7,050 bases of DNA from NCBI GenBank assembly GCA_937983075.1, contig CALKAQ010000140.1, forward strand, positions 1 through 7,050, read 5' to 3'. This stretch comes from an uncultured bacterium. GTDB taxonomy: Bacteria > Bacillota > Limnochordia > DTU080 > JAAYLA01. The notes under the pieces are model-generated. The model did not search any database and had not been told where the DNA came from. It was given only the letters and a program-made list of their open reading frames with translations. The number at the start of each line of letters is the position of its first letter. Position 1 is the first letter of the stretch. Below are positions 1-7,050 of the stretch, one piece after another. The position numbers and the translations under genes were made by a program.

Positions 1-1074
1 TTGGTTTGCTTCAAGTTCGAGCAGCCTCTGGATCGTATTCAGCGGTGCCGAGTTGCCGTGCCGAGCGATCAGGTCTACCAAGTGTTCCCAATTTTCTTGT
101 GTAAGCCCGCGAAGCTTGCGGACATTTTGTTGCTCCTGCCGTTCCGGACTGAGTGCGATGGATATGACGTCCGAGGGGCTTAGGCGCCGGATATCCAACT
201 TGACGCCGCCCGCCACGAACGACTGGTAAAACGGGCTGGGGTTTTTGCGGTCCGTGAAAACGACCAGCTTGTCCTCGAGTTCAGGCACGTCACACAGGCC
301 TGGGCGGCCTCGATCGTCCGGCCAGAAGTATTCGCCTTCGGGGTCGAACAAGACCGTACCCACCGGGACTTGTTTGCCGCCACGTTTTGTCACCGTGGGT
401 GTCTGCTTGTACAGGTGGCTGAACAACAGCTTGTTAAGATTTGACTTGCCGAAACCTGCTCGTGCGAACACGAAGGTGCGGCGTGAAACCAACGATGTGA
501 CCGGGAATCGAATGGTCACCTCTGGAGACTTGATCTGCATCCAGTCTTGCCTTGCGATATGCGGATTGTCCTGGGCGTAGATGAATTCGCCGAAGGCCAG
601 GTGACCGAGGACGGCTCCCTCAGCGTTGTGCCCGGCTACCTCTCGCAGCACCTCACCGGAAGGAAACGCCACGCGGCTGCCGACGTGCGGGAGCCGCCGA
701 TGCGAAGGCACGAACAGAAGGTTGCCGGTCTGCTTCCGAACCACGCCCAACACGCGAATGTTCACCCGGTATCGGAGGTAGTCTTCTCGCAAATTGTCCG
801 GGATTTCTCGACCCTCGAAAACGGCCCGTATGTTGAATTCCTCGCCGGCGCCATAAGAGAGACGCCCTTCGGACGAGAAGGAGGCGATACGCCCCAGCAC
901 CGCTTCGTCGGGCGTTTCCAGCTGCACCAGGACGAACTGACCGTGCATGGGGATGTTCTGTAAGTCGTTGCGATAGGGGAGCACCAAGTCGGCGTGAAAT
1001 TCCAGTCCGCCTTGCTGAAACCCGCGAAAAATCCCCACGATGTTTTCTTTCGGAAACAATTCCAAGTCGGGCAC
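1..1074 (-). CDS. herA: HerA-type (DUF87) DNA translocase ATPase, C-terminus cut by the window edge
   Basis: HerA is a hexameric FtsK-HerA superfamily ATPase that pumps double-stranded DNA into its partner nuclease NurA. The visible 358 residues start at a GTG (1074) with AGGAGG 8 bases upstream; a second in-frame GTG at 1083 lies inside that site, so 1074 is preferred. Residues about 10-175 are beta-rich and fit a HAS-barrel (for example NIVGIFRGF near the start, then IPMHGQFVLVQLE). The P-loop is ARAGFGKS (204-211, K210), with Ala in place of the usual first Gly, allowed in the [AG]xxxxGK[ST] pattern. The strand VLFDPEGEY (D244-Y249) matches the D-P-x-G-E-Y motif common in HerA/DUF87 proteins. 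The frame runs to base 1 with no stop; Walker B, sensor residues and the C-terminal part should lie beyond. It is the last gene seen in the operon, directly after nurA. It could also be called simply a DUF87 ATP-binding protein. Confidence 0.87.
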   Translation of the reverse strand, partial: MPDLELFPKENIVGIFRGFQQGGLEFHADLVLPYRNDLQNIPMHGQFVLVQLETPDEAVLGRIASFSSEGRLSYGAGEEFNIRAVFEGREIPDNLREDYLRYRVNIRVLGVVRKQTGNLLFVPSHRRLPHVGSRVAFPSGEVLREVAGHNAEGAVLGHLAFGEFIYAQDNPHIARQDWMQIKSPEVTIRFPVTSLVSRRTFVFARAGFGKSNLNKLLFSHLYKQTPTVTKRGGKQVPVGTVLFDPEGEYFWPDDRGRPGLCDVPELEDKLVVFTDRKNPSPFYQSFVAGGVKLDIRRLSPSDVISIALSPERQEQQNVRKLRGLTQENWEHLVDLIARHGNSAPLNTIQRLLELEANQ

Positions 1075-1082
1075 GAGGGGCA

Positions 1083-1088
1083 CCTCCT
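1083..1088 (-). promoter_or_regulatory. Ribosome binding site of the herA-like gene
   Basis: The minus strand reads AGGAGG, a full Shine-Dalgarno match, 8 bases before the GTG at 1074. It settles the start of the HerA gene, because no ATG lies in frame between the upstream stop at 1110-1108 and this GTG. It is the strongest ribosome site in the window. It lies in the 43-base gap after nurA, which holds no terminator-like hairpin with a T run. Confidence 0.75.
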
Positions 1089-1117
1089 GCAGCGGGCCCT
1101 TCGGGCGTCACGGGTCG

Positions 1118-2260
1118 TCAGCCGTACCGCCTCTGCGATGGATTGCCGTCCTGGAGACGGAAGACGTCCAGCGCCGGCACTTCGTCACCCAGCGTTTCGC
1201 GAATGCCTTCGAAAATTAAGTCCTGGAGAATCTCCAGGTCGAAGTCGACCAAGGCCGCACTTTCGTGCGCCTTTTGCAGGCACATGGGGTAATACGGAAC
1301 GGGAAAACCGTTGAGCGCGTCGGCGAGTAGCGAACCGAGAATGACGGGAGCCTGGTCGGCTTGAGGCGTGAAAATGTCCACCGGCCACACCGGATCCCTG
1401 GGCCTTGGGCCGAACTTGACCAGAAACATCTTGCCGCCGACGAACTTGTTGATTTCGCGCCCTTTCACTTCGCGGTCCTCACCGCGAGCATATTCGGACC
1501 ACACGTAGGCCCGCTCCTCGATGTCACGCGGCACGGGCGTGTAGGCCGGATAACCGGTTTGGAGCACGCCTTCCAGCGCCATCGCGAGCCGATAGCGCTC
1601 CAGCACCTTGCTGCGCTTCGCGATTCCTACGAGATAGATGCGGCGGCGTTTCATATCGTACTGGACCTGGATGCGCGCTTCCATACCCTTAATCAGCTTG
1701 CGGAACAAGTCTCGCGCGAACACCTTGCTGCGCAGCAAGCCGTCGAGGACGATGAGGGTGTCGGTGGCAAAGTCCATCTCCAGCAGGGAAAACACAACCG
1801 ACCACTCAACCAGTTGTCGATAAACCTGAACCCATCCAGGAGACACCGGCGCGCCTGGCTTCGTGGGACGAATCATGTGGGACAGGTCGGACAGGGTTGA
1901 AACGCCCAGGTACTCCATCATACGTCCCAGTGCCGTGCGAGGGCGGCCGCTTTCGTCGAACTGGCGGCGTGTGAGTTCGTCGATCGGAGTCGTGGGCGAG
2001 ACGGCTTCCAGACAGTACTCGTTGTGGCTGCTGTCGACGACGCGCACCAACTGTATCAGGAACGGGTCAAAGCGCAACTGGTTGTTGCCCCCGTCCGTGG
2101 CGACTAGCGAGATGGACGTGGTCGTCCGCGGGTGAATACGCCGTGTCGTCCCTTTAAGCGGGCGAATTTCCTCACGCAGTTGCACGAGCAAGGAGCGGTC
2201 CAGTTCGATGCACTGAGAAACCGTCTGCCGAAGCTGGTCCATACCGCGGAGTGCCAACAC
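1118..2260 (-). CDS. nurA: NurA-family nuclease
   Basis: NurA is a Mn2+-dependent 5'-3' exonuclease and single-strand endonuclease with an RNase H-like core. It works as a dimer docked on the HerA hexamer. With a GTG start at 2260 the protein has 380 residues, within the usual NurA range. Visible family features, in order: the first metal-binding Asp in VATDGG (D56), a second Asp in LIVLDG (D173), the strand IYLVGIAKRS with its conserved Lys (K215), DIFTP (D295), and the C-terminal PYYPMCLQKAH (H332). The open frame extends to a TTG at 2305, inside the preceding gene, but only the GTG has a fair ribosome site (GGGGGTG, 5 bases away). An ATG at 2242 is a weaker alternative. The herA start follows after 43 bases, the classic NurA-HerA pairing. 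The key acidic residues appear intact, so an active nuclease is expected. The family call rests on motif order and context. Confidence 0.85.
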   Translation of the reverse strand: MLALRGMDQLRQTVSQCIELDRSLLVQLREEIRPLKGTTRRIHPRTTTSISLVATDGGNNQLRFDPFLIQLVRVVDSSHNEYCLEAVSPTTPIDELTRRQFDESGRPRTALGRMMEYLGVSTLSDLSHMIRPTKPGAPVSPGWVQVYRQLVEWSVVFSLLEMDFATDTLIVLDGLLRSKVFARDLFRKLIKGMEARIQVQYDMKRRRIYLVGIAKRSKVLERYRLAMALEGVLQTGYPAYTPVPRDIEERAYVWSEYARGEDREVKGREINKFVGGKMFLVKFGPRPRDPVWPVDIFTPQADQAPVILGSLLADALNGFPVPYYPMCLQKAHESAALVDFDLEILQDLIFEGIRETLGDEVPALDVFRLQDGNPSQRRYG

Positions 2261-2265
2261 GGCGC

Positions 2266-2272
2266 CACCCCC
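2266..2272 (-). promoter_or_regulatory. Likely ribosome binding site of nurA
   Basis: The minus strand reads GGGGGTG, one mismatch from GGAGGTG, 5 bases before the GTG at 2260. It favours that start over the TTG at 2305, which has no purine-rich site upstream and would overlap the preceding gene by 17 bases. It is weaker than the herA site. Confidence 0.45.
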
Positions 2273-2288
2273 ACTCGCACAAGCTGCG

Positions 2289-3632
2289 TTAGTTGTCGCG
2301 CACAAAGTCCCGGGCCGTGCGGGCGGCTTCCCAGAAACGATCGAATTGGCTCCTGTTCAAAGGATTGTAGTGAGCCAACTGGTTCCTGCTGTCCCGCAAC
2401 TTCTTAACCGCATTGTACAGCGGCCGGTACTTGCCGTACTTTTTCCGCAGCCCGTCCACGAAGGCCACGATGGCCGGATACTCGTCCAGTTTGGCCGCTC
2501 CGTTCCACGCTGCCTTCCCGGCACGGGGCAGGGATGCTTCATCGTCGGCCGGTCTGGTGGGGGAGAATTCGTACGTCCGCCAGGCCGCATGCCGATCCGA
2601 CAAGTACTCGCACACCTCCAGACGGACCGCGTCCAAGACGGGAAGGAGCGTACGGGCCTGGCCGCGCCAGATCCGGTGCTCAACGAGGTGCGTGTCGCCC
2701 CGCAGCGCCGCCGCGGCCGAGTGCAGGCAAATGCCCTCGTAGCGGTCTTTGTCCAGGAGCCCTTCGAGCCAAAGCCGACGGCCCGCCACCGGCGGGTCCT
2801 GCGCGTAACGGTCGTCGGGGTTCGACCAAAGCCCGGAGCCGATGACGGCCTGCTGCAGGAGCTCTGGCTCTTTTTCCAATAGCTTGTCCCAGCCCCGGCT
2901 GCGCCCATATTCGGCCAGATTGGCGATGATTCCTGCGGCCGAGTCGCTGGTGGCCATGCGGTCGGTGAGCCATTGCAGGACGTCCACGTCGCTGCCGGCC
3001 ACGCCCACGAGTGACGTTTCCAGCCAACGCCGCTCGGTCCCCCTCACCGACCGCAAGTGTGCGAGCTCCCGCGCTAGTACCCGCATTTCTATATCTCCGA
3101 TCCAGCCCCAGTAGGTGCGCTGGAGCACGAACGGCTCCTCCTGCACCGCTTCGGCGAACGTCAAGTCCGAAGTCGGGACGAGAAACGCTTTCGAAATGAA
3201 GTCGTCCGTCGACCGCCTCCGAACTTGCGTGGACCAACGGGACAAGAACCGCGCCCATGACCGTGCGGCCACCGGACTCAGCGTCTCAATCCCGTACAGC
3301 ACGATGACGTCAGGCGCTCTGCAGAACAGGAGCCGGAGCAGGCTGTGATCTGACCCGCCGGCCGCGTCAGCCGCCCCGTTGACGCCGAGGATGGCGTTGG
3401 CCAGCACCGTCTCGGGATCGGCGTCCGCACTCGGGATGCGAATTTCCCTGAGGGTGTATCCATCCTCGGCGCATTGATCCATCAACCAGCGGATGACGCT
3501 GGAAGGCTCCATTGTTTTTGGAAACGTCCAGATGACGCTTCTACCGTCAAGCAGGGCGTTCAGCATCTCCTCGGCGCGGCGGCGGGGCCGCGGCAGCGTC
3601 GCTGCGATCTGGTGCAGGTCAGTGTTCCGCAT
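2289..3632 (-). CDS. Protein with degenerate P-loop-like N-terminal region and C-terminal HEPN-type R-x4-H motif
   Basis: I do not recognise the 447-residue protein as a named family. Its C-terminus carries RDSRNQLAHYNPL, with R416 and H421 in the R-x4-H spacing of HEPN RNases, on a helix following a lysine-rich one. A plausible HEPN domain spans about residues 317-447, beginning with the helix at RIWRGQARTLLPVLDAVRLE. HEPN proteins are usually metal-independent endoribonucleases acting on tRNA, mRNA or rRNA in toxin and abortive-infection systems; some are inactive. The N-terminal 190 residues read like a STAND/AAA core (helix, strand VIWTF at 33-37, strand DVIVLYGIE at 108-116, strand KAFLVPTSDL at 148-157) without a GxxxxGK[ST] P-loop or paired Walker B acids, so ATP hydrolysis is unlikely. 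The ATG start lies within the end of the upstream NTPase gene (14-base overlap), arguing that the two act together. No signal peptide or membrane segment is seen. The frame is secure; RNase activity is an inference. Confidence 0.85.
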   Translation of the reverse strand: MRNTDLHQIAATLPRPRRRAEEMLNALLDGRSVIWTFPKTMEPSSVIRWLMDQCAEDGYTLREIRIPSADADPETVLANAILGVNGAADAAGGSDHSLLRLLFCRAPDVIVLYGIETLSPVAARSWARFLSRWSTQVRRRSTDDFISKAFLVPTSDLTFAEAVQEEPFVLQRTYWGWIGDIEMRVLARELAHLRSVRGTERRWLETSLVGVAGSDVDVLQWLTDRMATSDSAAGIIANLAEYGRSRGWDKLLEKEPELLQQAVIGSGLWSNPDDRYAQDPPVAGRRLWLEGLLDKDRYEGICLHSAAAALRGDTHLVEHRIWRGQARTLLPVLDAVRLEVCEYLSDRHAAWRTYEFSPTRPADDEASLPRAGKAAWNGAAKLDEYPAIVAFVDGLRKKYGKYRPLYNAVKKLRDSRNQLAHYNPLNRSQFDRFWEAARTARDFVRDN

Positions 3633-6600
3633 CGCTGATCGCCCGGGCTACCAAATCATTGACCACCAAACCGTCGGTGGTTTCGTTCAGCATCTGCAGG
3701 CGCACCAGGGCATTGGTGGCAGCCGCCACGTCTACGCCGGGCGCCTGGCGCACCGATGGATCGTCACTTATTTCGGGGAGCTCGTCGACGTCGGACCACG
3801 TTACTGGGCCGAGCTCCTTCAAAAGCCGCAGGATGCTTAGCGCGAGCGGGATGTCGTGAACGCCCAGCGCCTTCAAGAACTCGTCCCGCAAGGGGTTGTC
3901 GAGAGTCTGCAGATTTTCCAGGCGCTGCACGACGGCGTCCGCTGTCGAGGTGTCGCCATCGGGGCCGTCGCCGTGCAGGGCGTGGCGGATCCTTTCAATC
4001 CAGTAAGGCCAGCCGCCCGTTACGTCCATCACCTTCTGCAACGTGTAGGGAAGACCGGGCGTTTCGTCAACGAAGAAGCGACGCACCGCGCTCGCGTCCC
4101 ACAGCGGGATGGTGATGGGCACGATTTTGGCTTCCAAGCTCGCGTAGTCATCGCCGAGCGACCTGAACAGCCGATACGTCTGCGACGGACCCAGTGAGAA
4201 GACCACGCGGACTGACTTGCGGCGACTGCGCCACTTGCTCAGCTGGTCCGCCAGCTCGCCCAGGATGCCGCCGAAATCGGGGCTGGCAAGGAGCAGGTGG
4301 TCGCTGGGGCAGTAGACGACGTGACGCCCCCGTTGGTTGTACAGCTGATGGACAAAACGCAGCATCGGGTCCCGGTCCACGCACTCTAGGGGCATCACGT
4401 GCAGTTCCACTTCTGCCGTGTCCGAGAGGACCGATTCGACGTACGTCTGAAGCGTCTCCTCGACGAGGTCACCCAGCAGCGCGTCGCTGCCGAAGATGAT
4501 GCCGACTCCGGAGCCCGGCTCGGTGAGCTGCCGCACCTGACGCCCGATGAGGGGGCTGCGCCGCTCTTCGGAGAGCCGTAGGCGGAAGCGGCCCGGATCC
4601 TGTGCCTCCTCGGGCTTTTCTTTTGTCGCGGCCTCAAGACTCATGAAAATCTCTTCCGGCGTGCCCAGCGCCCGCACCACGTTGCCGTTGCGCAAGCGGT
4701 AGCGGCCGTTGTCGAGTCGGACGAGGACGCCTAGACCGATGAGCTCGTCCAGCAGCGCCTGGATGTCGTCGGCCTGCGCGTGGGCGAAGCCCTCCGGCCA
4801 GGTCGTCTTGACCTCTTCGTAGATCTCGCGGGCGCTGAAAGTCTTGCGGAAGCCGTTGCCGTGATACAGCTGTGCGAAGATCATGCCGTAGACGATGACC
4901 TTGTAGCGGTTGTCCAGTGCGATGGTCCACTCGAAGCGTTCTTTCATCATAGCCTGGACTTCCGGCTTGCGGTACACCGACTCGACGTCGTCCATGGTGA
5001 TGCGGTACGGCGGCGCCGTGCGCTTCTGGCGCACCAGGTTAACCAATTCCCCGCAGAAGTGCTGAATGAGGGCCGGGTGGTAGTTGGTATACGACAAAAT
5101 GCGGAGGATGACCCGCTCCCCCGAATCTTGGTCCGAGCCCGAGTCATCCCCGAAGGTGAAGCCCAGCGCGTACAACGGCTCCTGAATGAGTGCCCGGGCG
5201 CCGTGGGTCGGCAGCGGGCCGATGGGGATCGCCCCGCCCAGTTGCGCCAGCGGGTGGTTGCTGTCCTTGTAGAATCGCTGGACGTTGTGGAGGCCGGAGA
5301 GAACGAACTTGACCTGGTCATTGGTCTTGTCCTGCAGCGTACGGATCCGCTCTAGCTCTCGGTACTGGTTGCGCGCATCGGCGTTGAGGAAGTAGTCGGC
5401 CTCGTCCAGCAGCAAAATGATGCGGAGGCTCGGATCCTCATCGACGGCCGCGACGATTTCGTCGATAATGCTCTCGGTCTTCCTCAAGCTCTTGTTGACG
5501 ATGCCGTGCTCCGCCAGCCGATCCCGAATATGGATCCAGAGTCGCTCCGGTTGGTCCTGGCCCGACGGATGGCCTAGGTGCTTTATATCTTCGAAGATGA
5601 CGAAGGTGCGGTTTTCCGGGTGGTGCGCCAGTCGTTCCACGGTCCGCAGCAACGCGGTCTTGCCGAACTGTCGCCCGCCGTACACGATGCCCGTGCGCCG
5701 CGGGCCGGCGATGTCCGACACCAGCGCGTGGCGGCCTTTAAACAGCTCGGGCGGGATGTCGCCGAAGCTGCGATAGGGCATGCAGTAGCCCCACGCGACG
5801 CCGCAGCTGACGGCGGCGGGCAGCCGGGTCTCGCGCTGGCCGGCCAGGAAGTGTAACAGCACCTCGTCCAGCAGCAGGGCCGTCAGGCGGTTTTCCCAGC
5901 AGTACATACTCCACTCTTCGCGATGCAGCGGCGTCATCCGCCCCGCGTGGATGATGATGGGCCGGTTTTCCGTGACCATGTACCGACGCAGTTCCTCACC
6001 CATCATAGTGGCCGTCGGCCGTCCGTAGAAGACGACCACGTCATACACGCCGCGCCGCAGCGATCCAAACTCGGCCAGAGGTGACTGGAAACCGGCCGAC
6101 ATGCGGGCCTGGAAATGGAGCGATTCCCTGCCATGGTTCTTCAAGGCCACCGAACTGACGCGGAAACCGATGTATTCCAGCAGGCGCTGAAGTTCCCGGG
6201 TCAGCCGCTCGGGAGTAGCCGGCCGCCGGCGCTTTAGGGCGTAGTAGGCGGACAGGCCGTCGCGGACCTCCTTGCGGCGGGAGCCCGGCACTCGGTTCAT
6301 CGGAATGCCGGGGATGGAACGGCCTTCGGCAAGGCGCTCCATGACCGCCTGCGGCTGGTGGCGATCCTGGGCCGCCTGGAGGGCATTGCTGATGAGATCC
6401 ATGGCTGCGACGAACTCGGGAACGACGTTCTCAAACTTGGGCGGCTGGAAGGTCTGGGGATCAGCGCCCGCCTGGGCCATTTCCGCATAGCTCATGTACT
6501 CGTCGGCGACGGGGATGTCGCCTTCCTCCAGAGCCTGTTTCGCCAACTGAATGAAGTGTTGCGCCTGCGGCACCAGCTCCGAGCCGTCAGCCAGATGCTC

Positions 6601-7050
6601 GTCGATCGAGGTCTGGATGGAGTGAATCCGCGCGGCACGGGTTTCCTCCAGCCGGTCCTCGATAACGGCCAGCTCTTTGAAGTGAGCGCCCAGGTTGATC
6701 TCTGCTTCCGCACCGGCCAGCTTGTCCTCGATGTGCAACAGCATCGCGTCGAACTCCGACTTCTGTTCCTCGCTGAGGACGTGCTCGATGTAGCTTTGCT
6801 CCACTTTCTCCCGGGTGCGTGCGACGTGACGCTTCAAGCTGGCCGCAGCCTCAAGCCACGCATCTTGCAGCTGCTCCGCCAGGGCGGTGTCGTCGAGTCC
6901 ATCCGCGACCAGTTCGTCCAGCACCAGTGCAGCGGTGCGGAACTCGCGGCGTTCGATATGGGATTGGAAGGCGGACTCCAGTGTCGCCCCTTCGAGCACC
7001 CGTTGCGATACGACCCGCTTCTTCAACAGGTCATCGTCCAGATGCGGCTG
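3619..7050 (-). CDS. Large STAND/AAA-type NTPase with tandem active and degenerate NTPase modules (5' end probably outside window)
   Basis: Probable signal-transducing or regulatory ATPase of the STAND/AAA_16 (Orc/Cdc6-like) type, presumably cytosolic. Residues are numbered from a TTG at 7026. That TTG has no good ribosome site, and the frame stays open for eight more codons to the window edge, so the true start is probably upstream. Residues about 1-230 are helical and charged, probably coiled coil. Residues about 270-400 form an alpha/beta domain I cannot name firmly. Residues about 420-665 form the NTPase: Walker A GGRQFGKT (450-457, K456), Walker B IILLLDEAD (D541, E542), and a sensor-1-like strand FVLSGLHN (574-581). 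A winged-helix-like region follows at about 675-800. Residues about 823-1135 look like a second NTPase plus helical tail, with the P-loop lysine and Walker B acids lost. The stop overlaps the next gene by 14 bases, suggesting translational coupling. The family-level call is firm; the substrate and trigger are unknown. Confidence 0.85.
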   Translation of the reverse strand, partial: QPHLDDDLLKKRVVSQRVLEGATLESAFQSHIERREFRTAALVLDELVADGLDDTALAEQLQDAWLEAAASLKRHVARTREKVEQSYIEHVLSEEQKSEFDAMLLHIEDKLAGAEAEINLGAHFKELAVIEDRLEETRAARIHSIQTSIDEHLADGSELVPQAQHFIQLAKQALEEGDIPVADEYMSYAEMAQAGADPQTFQPPKFENVVPEFVAAMDLISNALQAAQDRHQPQAVMERLAEGRSIPGIPMNRVPGSRRKEVRDGLSAYYALKRRRPATPERLTRELQRLLEYIGFRVSSVALKNHGRESLHFQARMSAGFQSPLAEFGSLRRGVYDVVVFYGRPTATMMGEELRRYMVTENRPIIIHAGRMTPLHREEWSMYCWENRLTALLLDEVLLHFLAGQRETRLPAAVSCGVAWGYCMPYRSFGDIPPELFKGRHALVSDIAGPRRTGIVYGGRQFGKTALLRTVERLAHHPENRTFVIFEDIKHLGHPSGQDQPERLWIHIRDRLAEHGIVNKSLRKTESIIDEIVAAVDEDPSLRIILLLDEADYFLNADARNQYRELERIRTLQDKTNDQVKFVLSGLHNVQRFYKDSNHPLAQLGGAIPIGPLPTHGARALIQEPLYALGFTFGDDSGSDQDSGERVILRILSYTNYHPALIQHFCGELVNLVRQKRTAPPYRITMDDVESVYRKPEVQAMMKERFEWTIALDNRYKVIVYGMIFAQLYHGNGFRKTFSAREIYEEVKTTWPEGFAHAQADDIQALLDELIGLGVLVRLDNGRYRLRNGNVVRALGTPEEIFMSLEAATKEKPEEAQDPGRFRLRLSEERRSPLIGRQVRQLTEPGSGVGIIFGSDALLGDLVEETLQTYVESVLSDTAEVELHVMPLECVDRDPMLRFVHQLYNQRGRHVVYCPSDHLLLASPDFGGILGELADQLSKWRSRRKSVRVVFSLGPSQTYRLFRSLGDDYASLEAKIVPITIPLWDASAVRRFFVDETPGLPYTLQKVMDVTGGWPYWIERIRHALHGDGPDGDTSTADAVVQRLENLQTLDNPLRDEFLKALGVHDIPLALSILRLLKELGPVTWSDVDELPEISDDPSVRQAPGVDVAAATNALVRLQMLNETTDGLVVNDLVARAISDAEH

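Noticed and set aside
653..1111. Minus-strand open frame of 152 codons beginning GTG-ACG-CCC
   Set aside because: It lies in another frame across the HerA gene, is Arg/Ala/Gly-rich without domain sense, and the HerA frame has clear HAS-barrel content and a strong ribosome site.
1075..1117. GGGCCC and CTGCAG palindromes between nurA and herA as a possible terminator or operator
   Set aside because: They are short restriction-site-like palindromes with no T run; the gap is explained by the herA ribosome site.
1361..1900. Plus-strand open frame of 179 codons opposite nurA
   Set aside because: It is antisense to a well-supported nuclease gene and shows no recognisable motifs; long antisense frames are expected in GC-rich coding DNA.
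2680..3258. Minus-strand open frame of 192 codons inside the HEPN gene
   Set aside because: It is a frame-shifted shadow with low-complexity Arg/Gly/Ala composition.
4780..5355. Plus-strand open frame of 191 codons opposite the large NTPase
   Set aside because: It mirrors the codon phase of the NTPase gene on the other strand and has no motif or ribosome site that I can support.
1..7050. CRISPR array, tRNA, insertion sequence or long repeats
   Set aside because: No spaced direct repeats, cloverleaf, transposase or inverted terminal repeats were seen; the sequence is coding throughout.

Overview
The window is filled by one minus-strand gene cluster from a high-GC prokaryote (about 60% GC by eye). 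It uses GTG and TTG starts and Shine-Dalgarno sites such as AGGAGG, which fits a bacterium. I cannot name a phylum from this sequence. There is no RNA gene, insertion sequence, CRISPR array or internal promoter that I can support. Nothing longer than about 45 bases lies outside a gene.

In transcription order, right to left, there are four genes. (1) 7050-3619: a very large STAND/AAA-type NTPase, probably missing its first residues at the window edge. It has an alpha-helical N-terminus, an alpha/beta domain, one intact P-loop NTPase module and a second NTPase-like module whose catalytic motifs have decayed. (2) 3632-2289: a 447-residue protein whose N-terminal part looks like an inactive P-loop module. 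It ends in a HEPN-type R-x4-H motif (RNQLAH), the signature of HEPN ribonucleases. (3) 2260-1118: a NurA-family nuclease. (4) 1074-1: a HerA/DUF87-type hexameric DNA translocase with an N-terminal HAS-barrel, cut off by the left edge after 358 residues.

Genes 1 and 2 overlap by 14 bases, and the gaps 2-3 and 3-4 are about 28 and 43 bases, so the cluster is very likely one operon. NurA and HerA are an established nuclease-translocase pair that resects DNA ends in archaea and occurs sporadically in bacteria. Here no Mre11 or Rad50 is visible. Instead the pair is linked to a STAND-like ATPase and a HEPN protein, families typical of anti-phage and abortive-infection systems. The most interesting reading, which is inference, is a four-gene conflict/defence system. 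In it the large NTPase senses or transduces a signal, HerA-NurA attacks DNA, and the HEPN protein attacks RNA.
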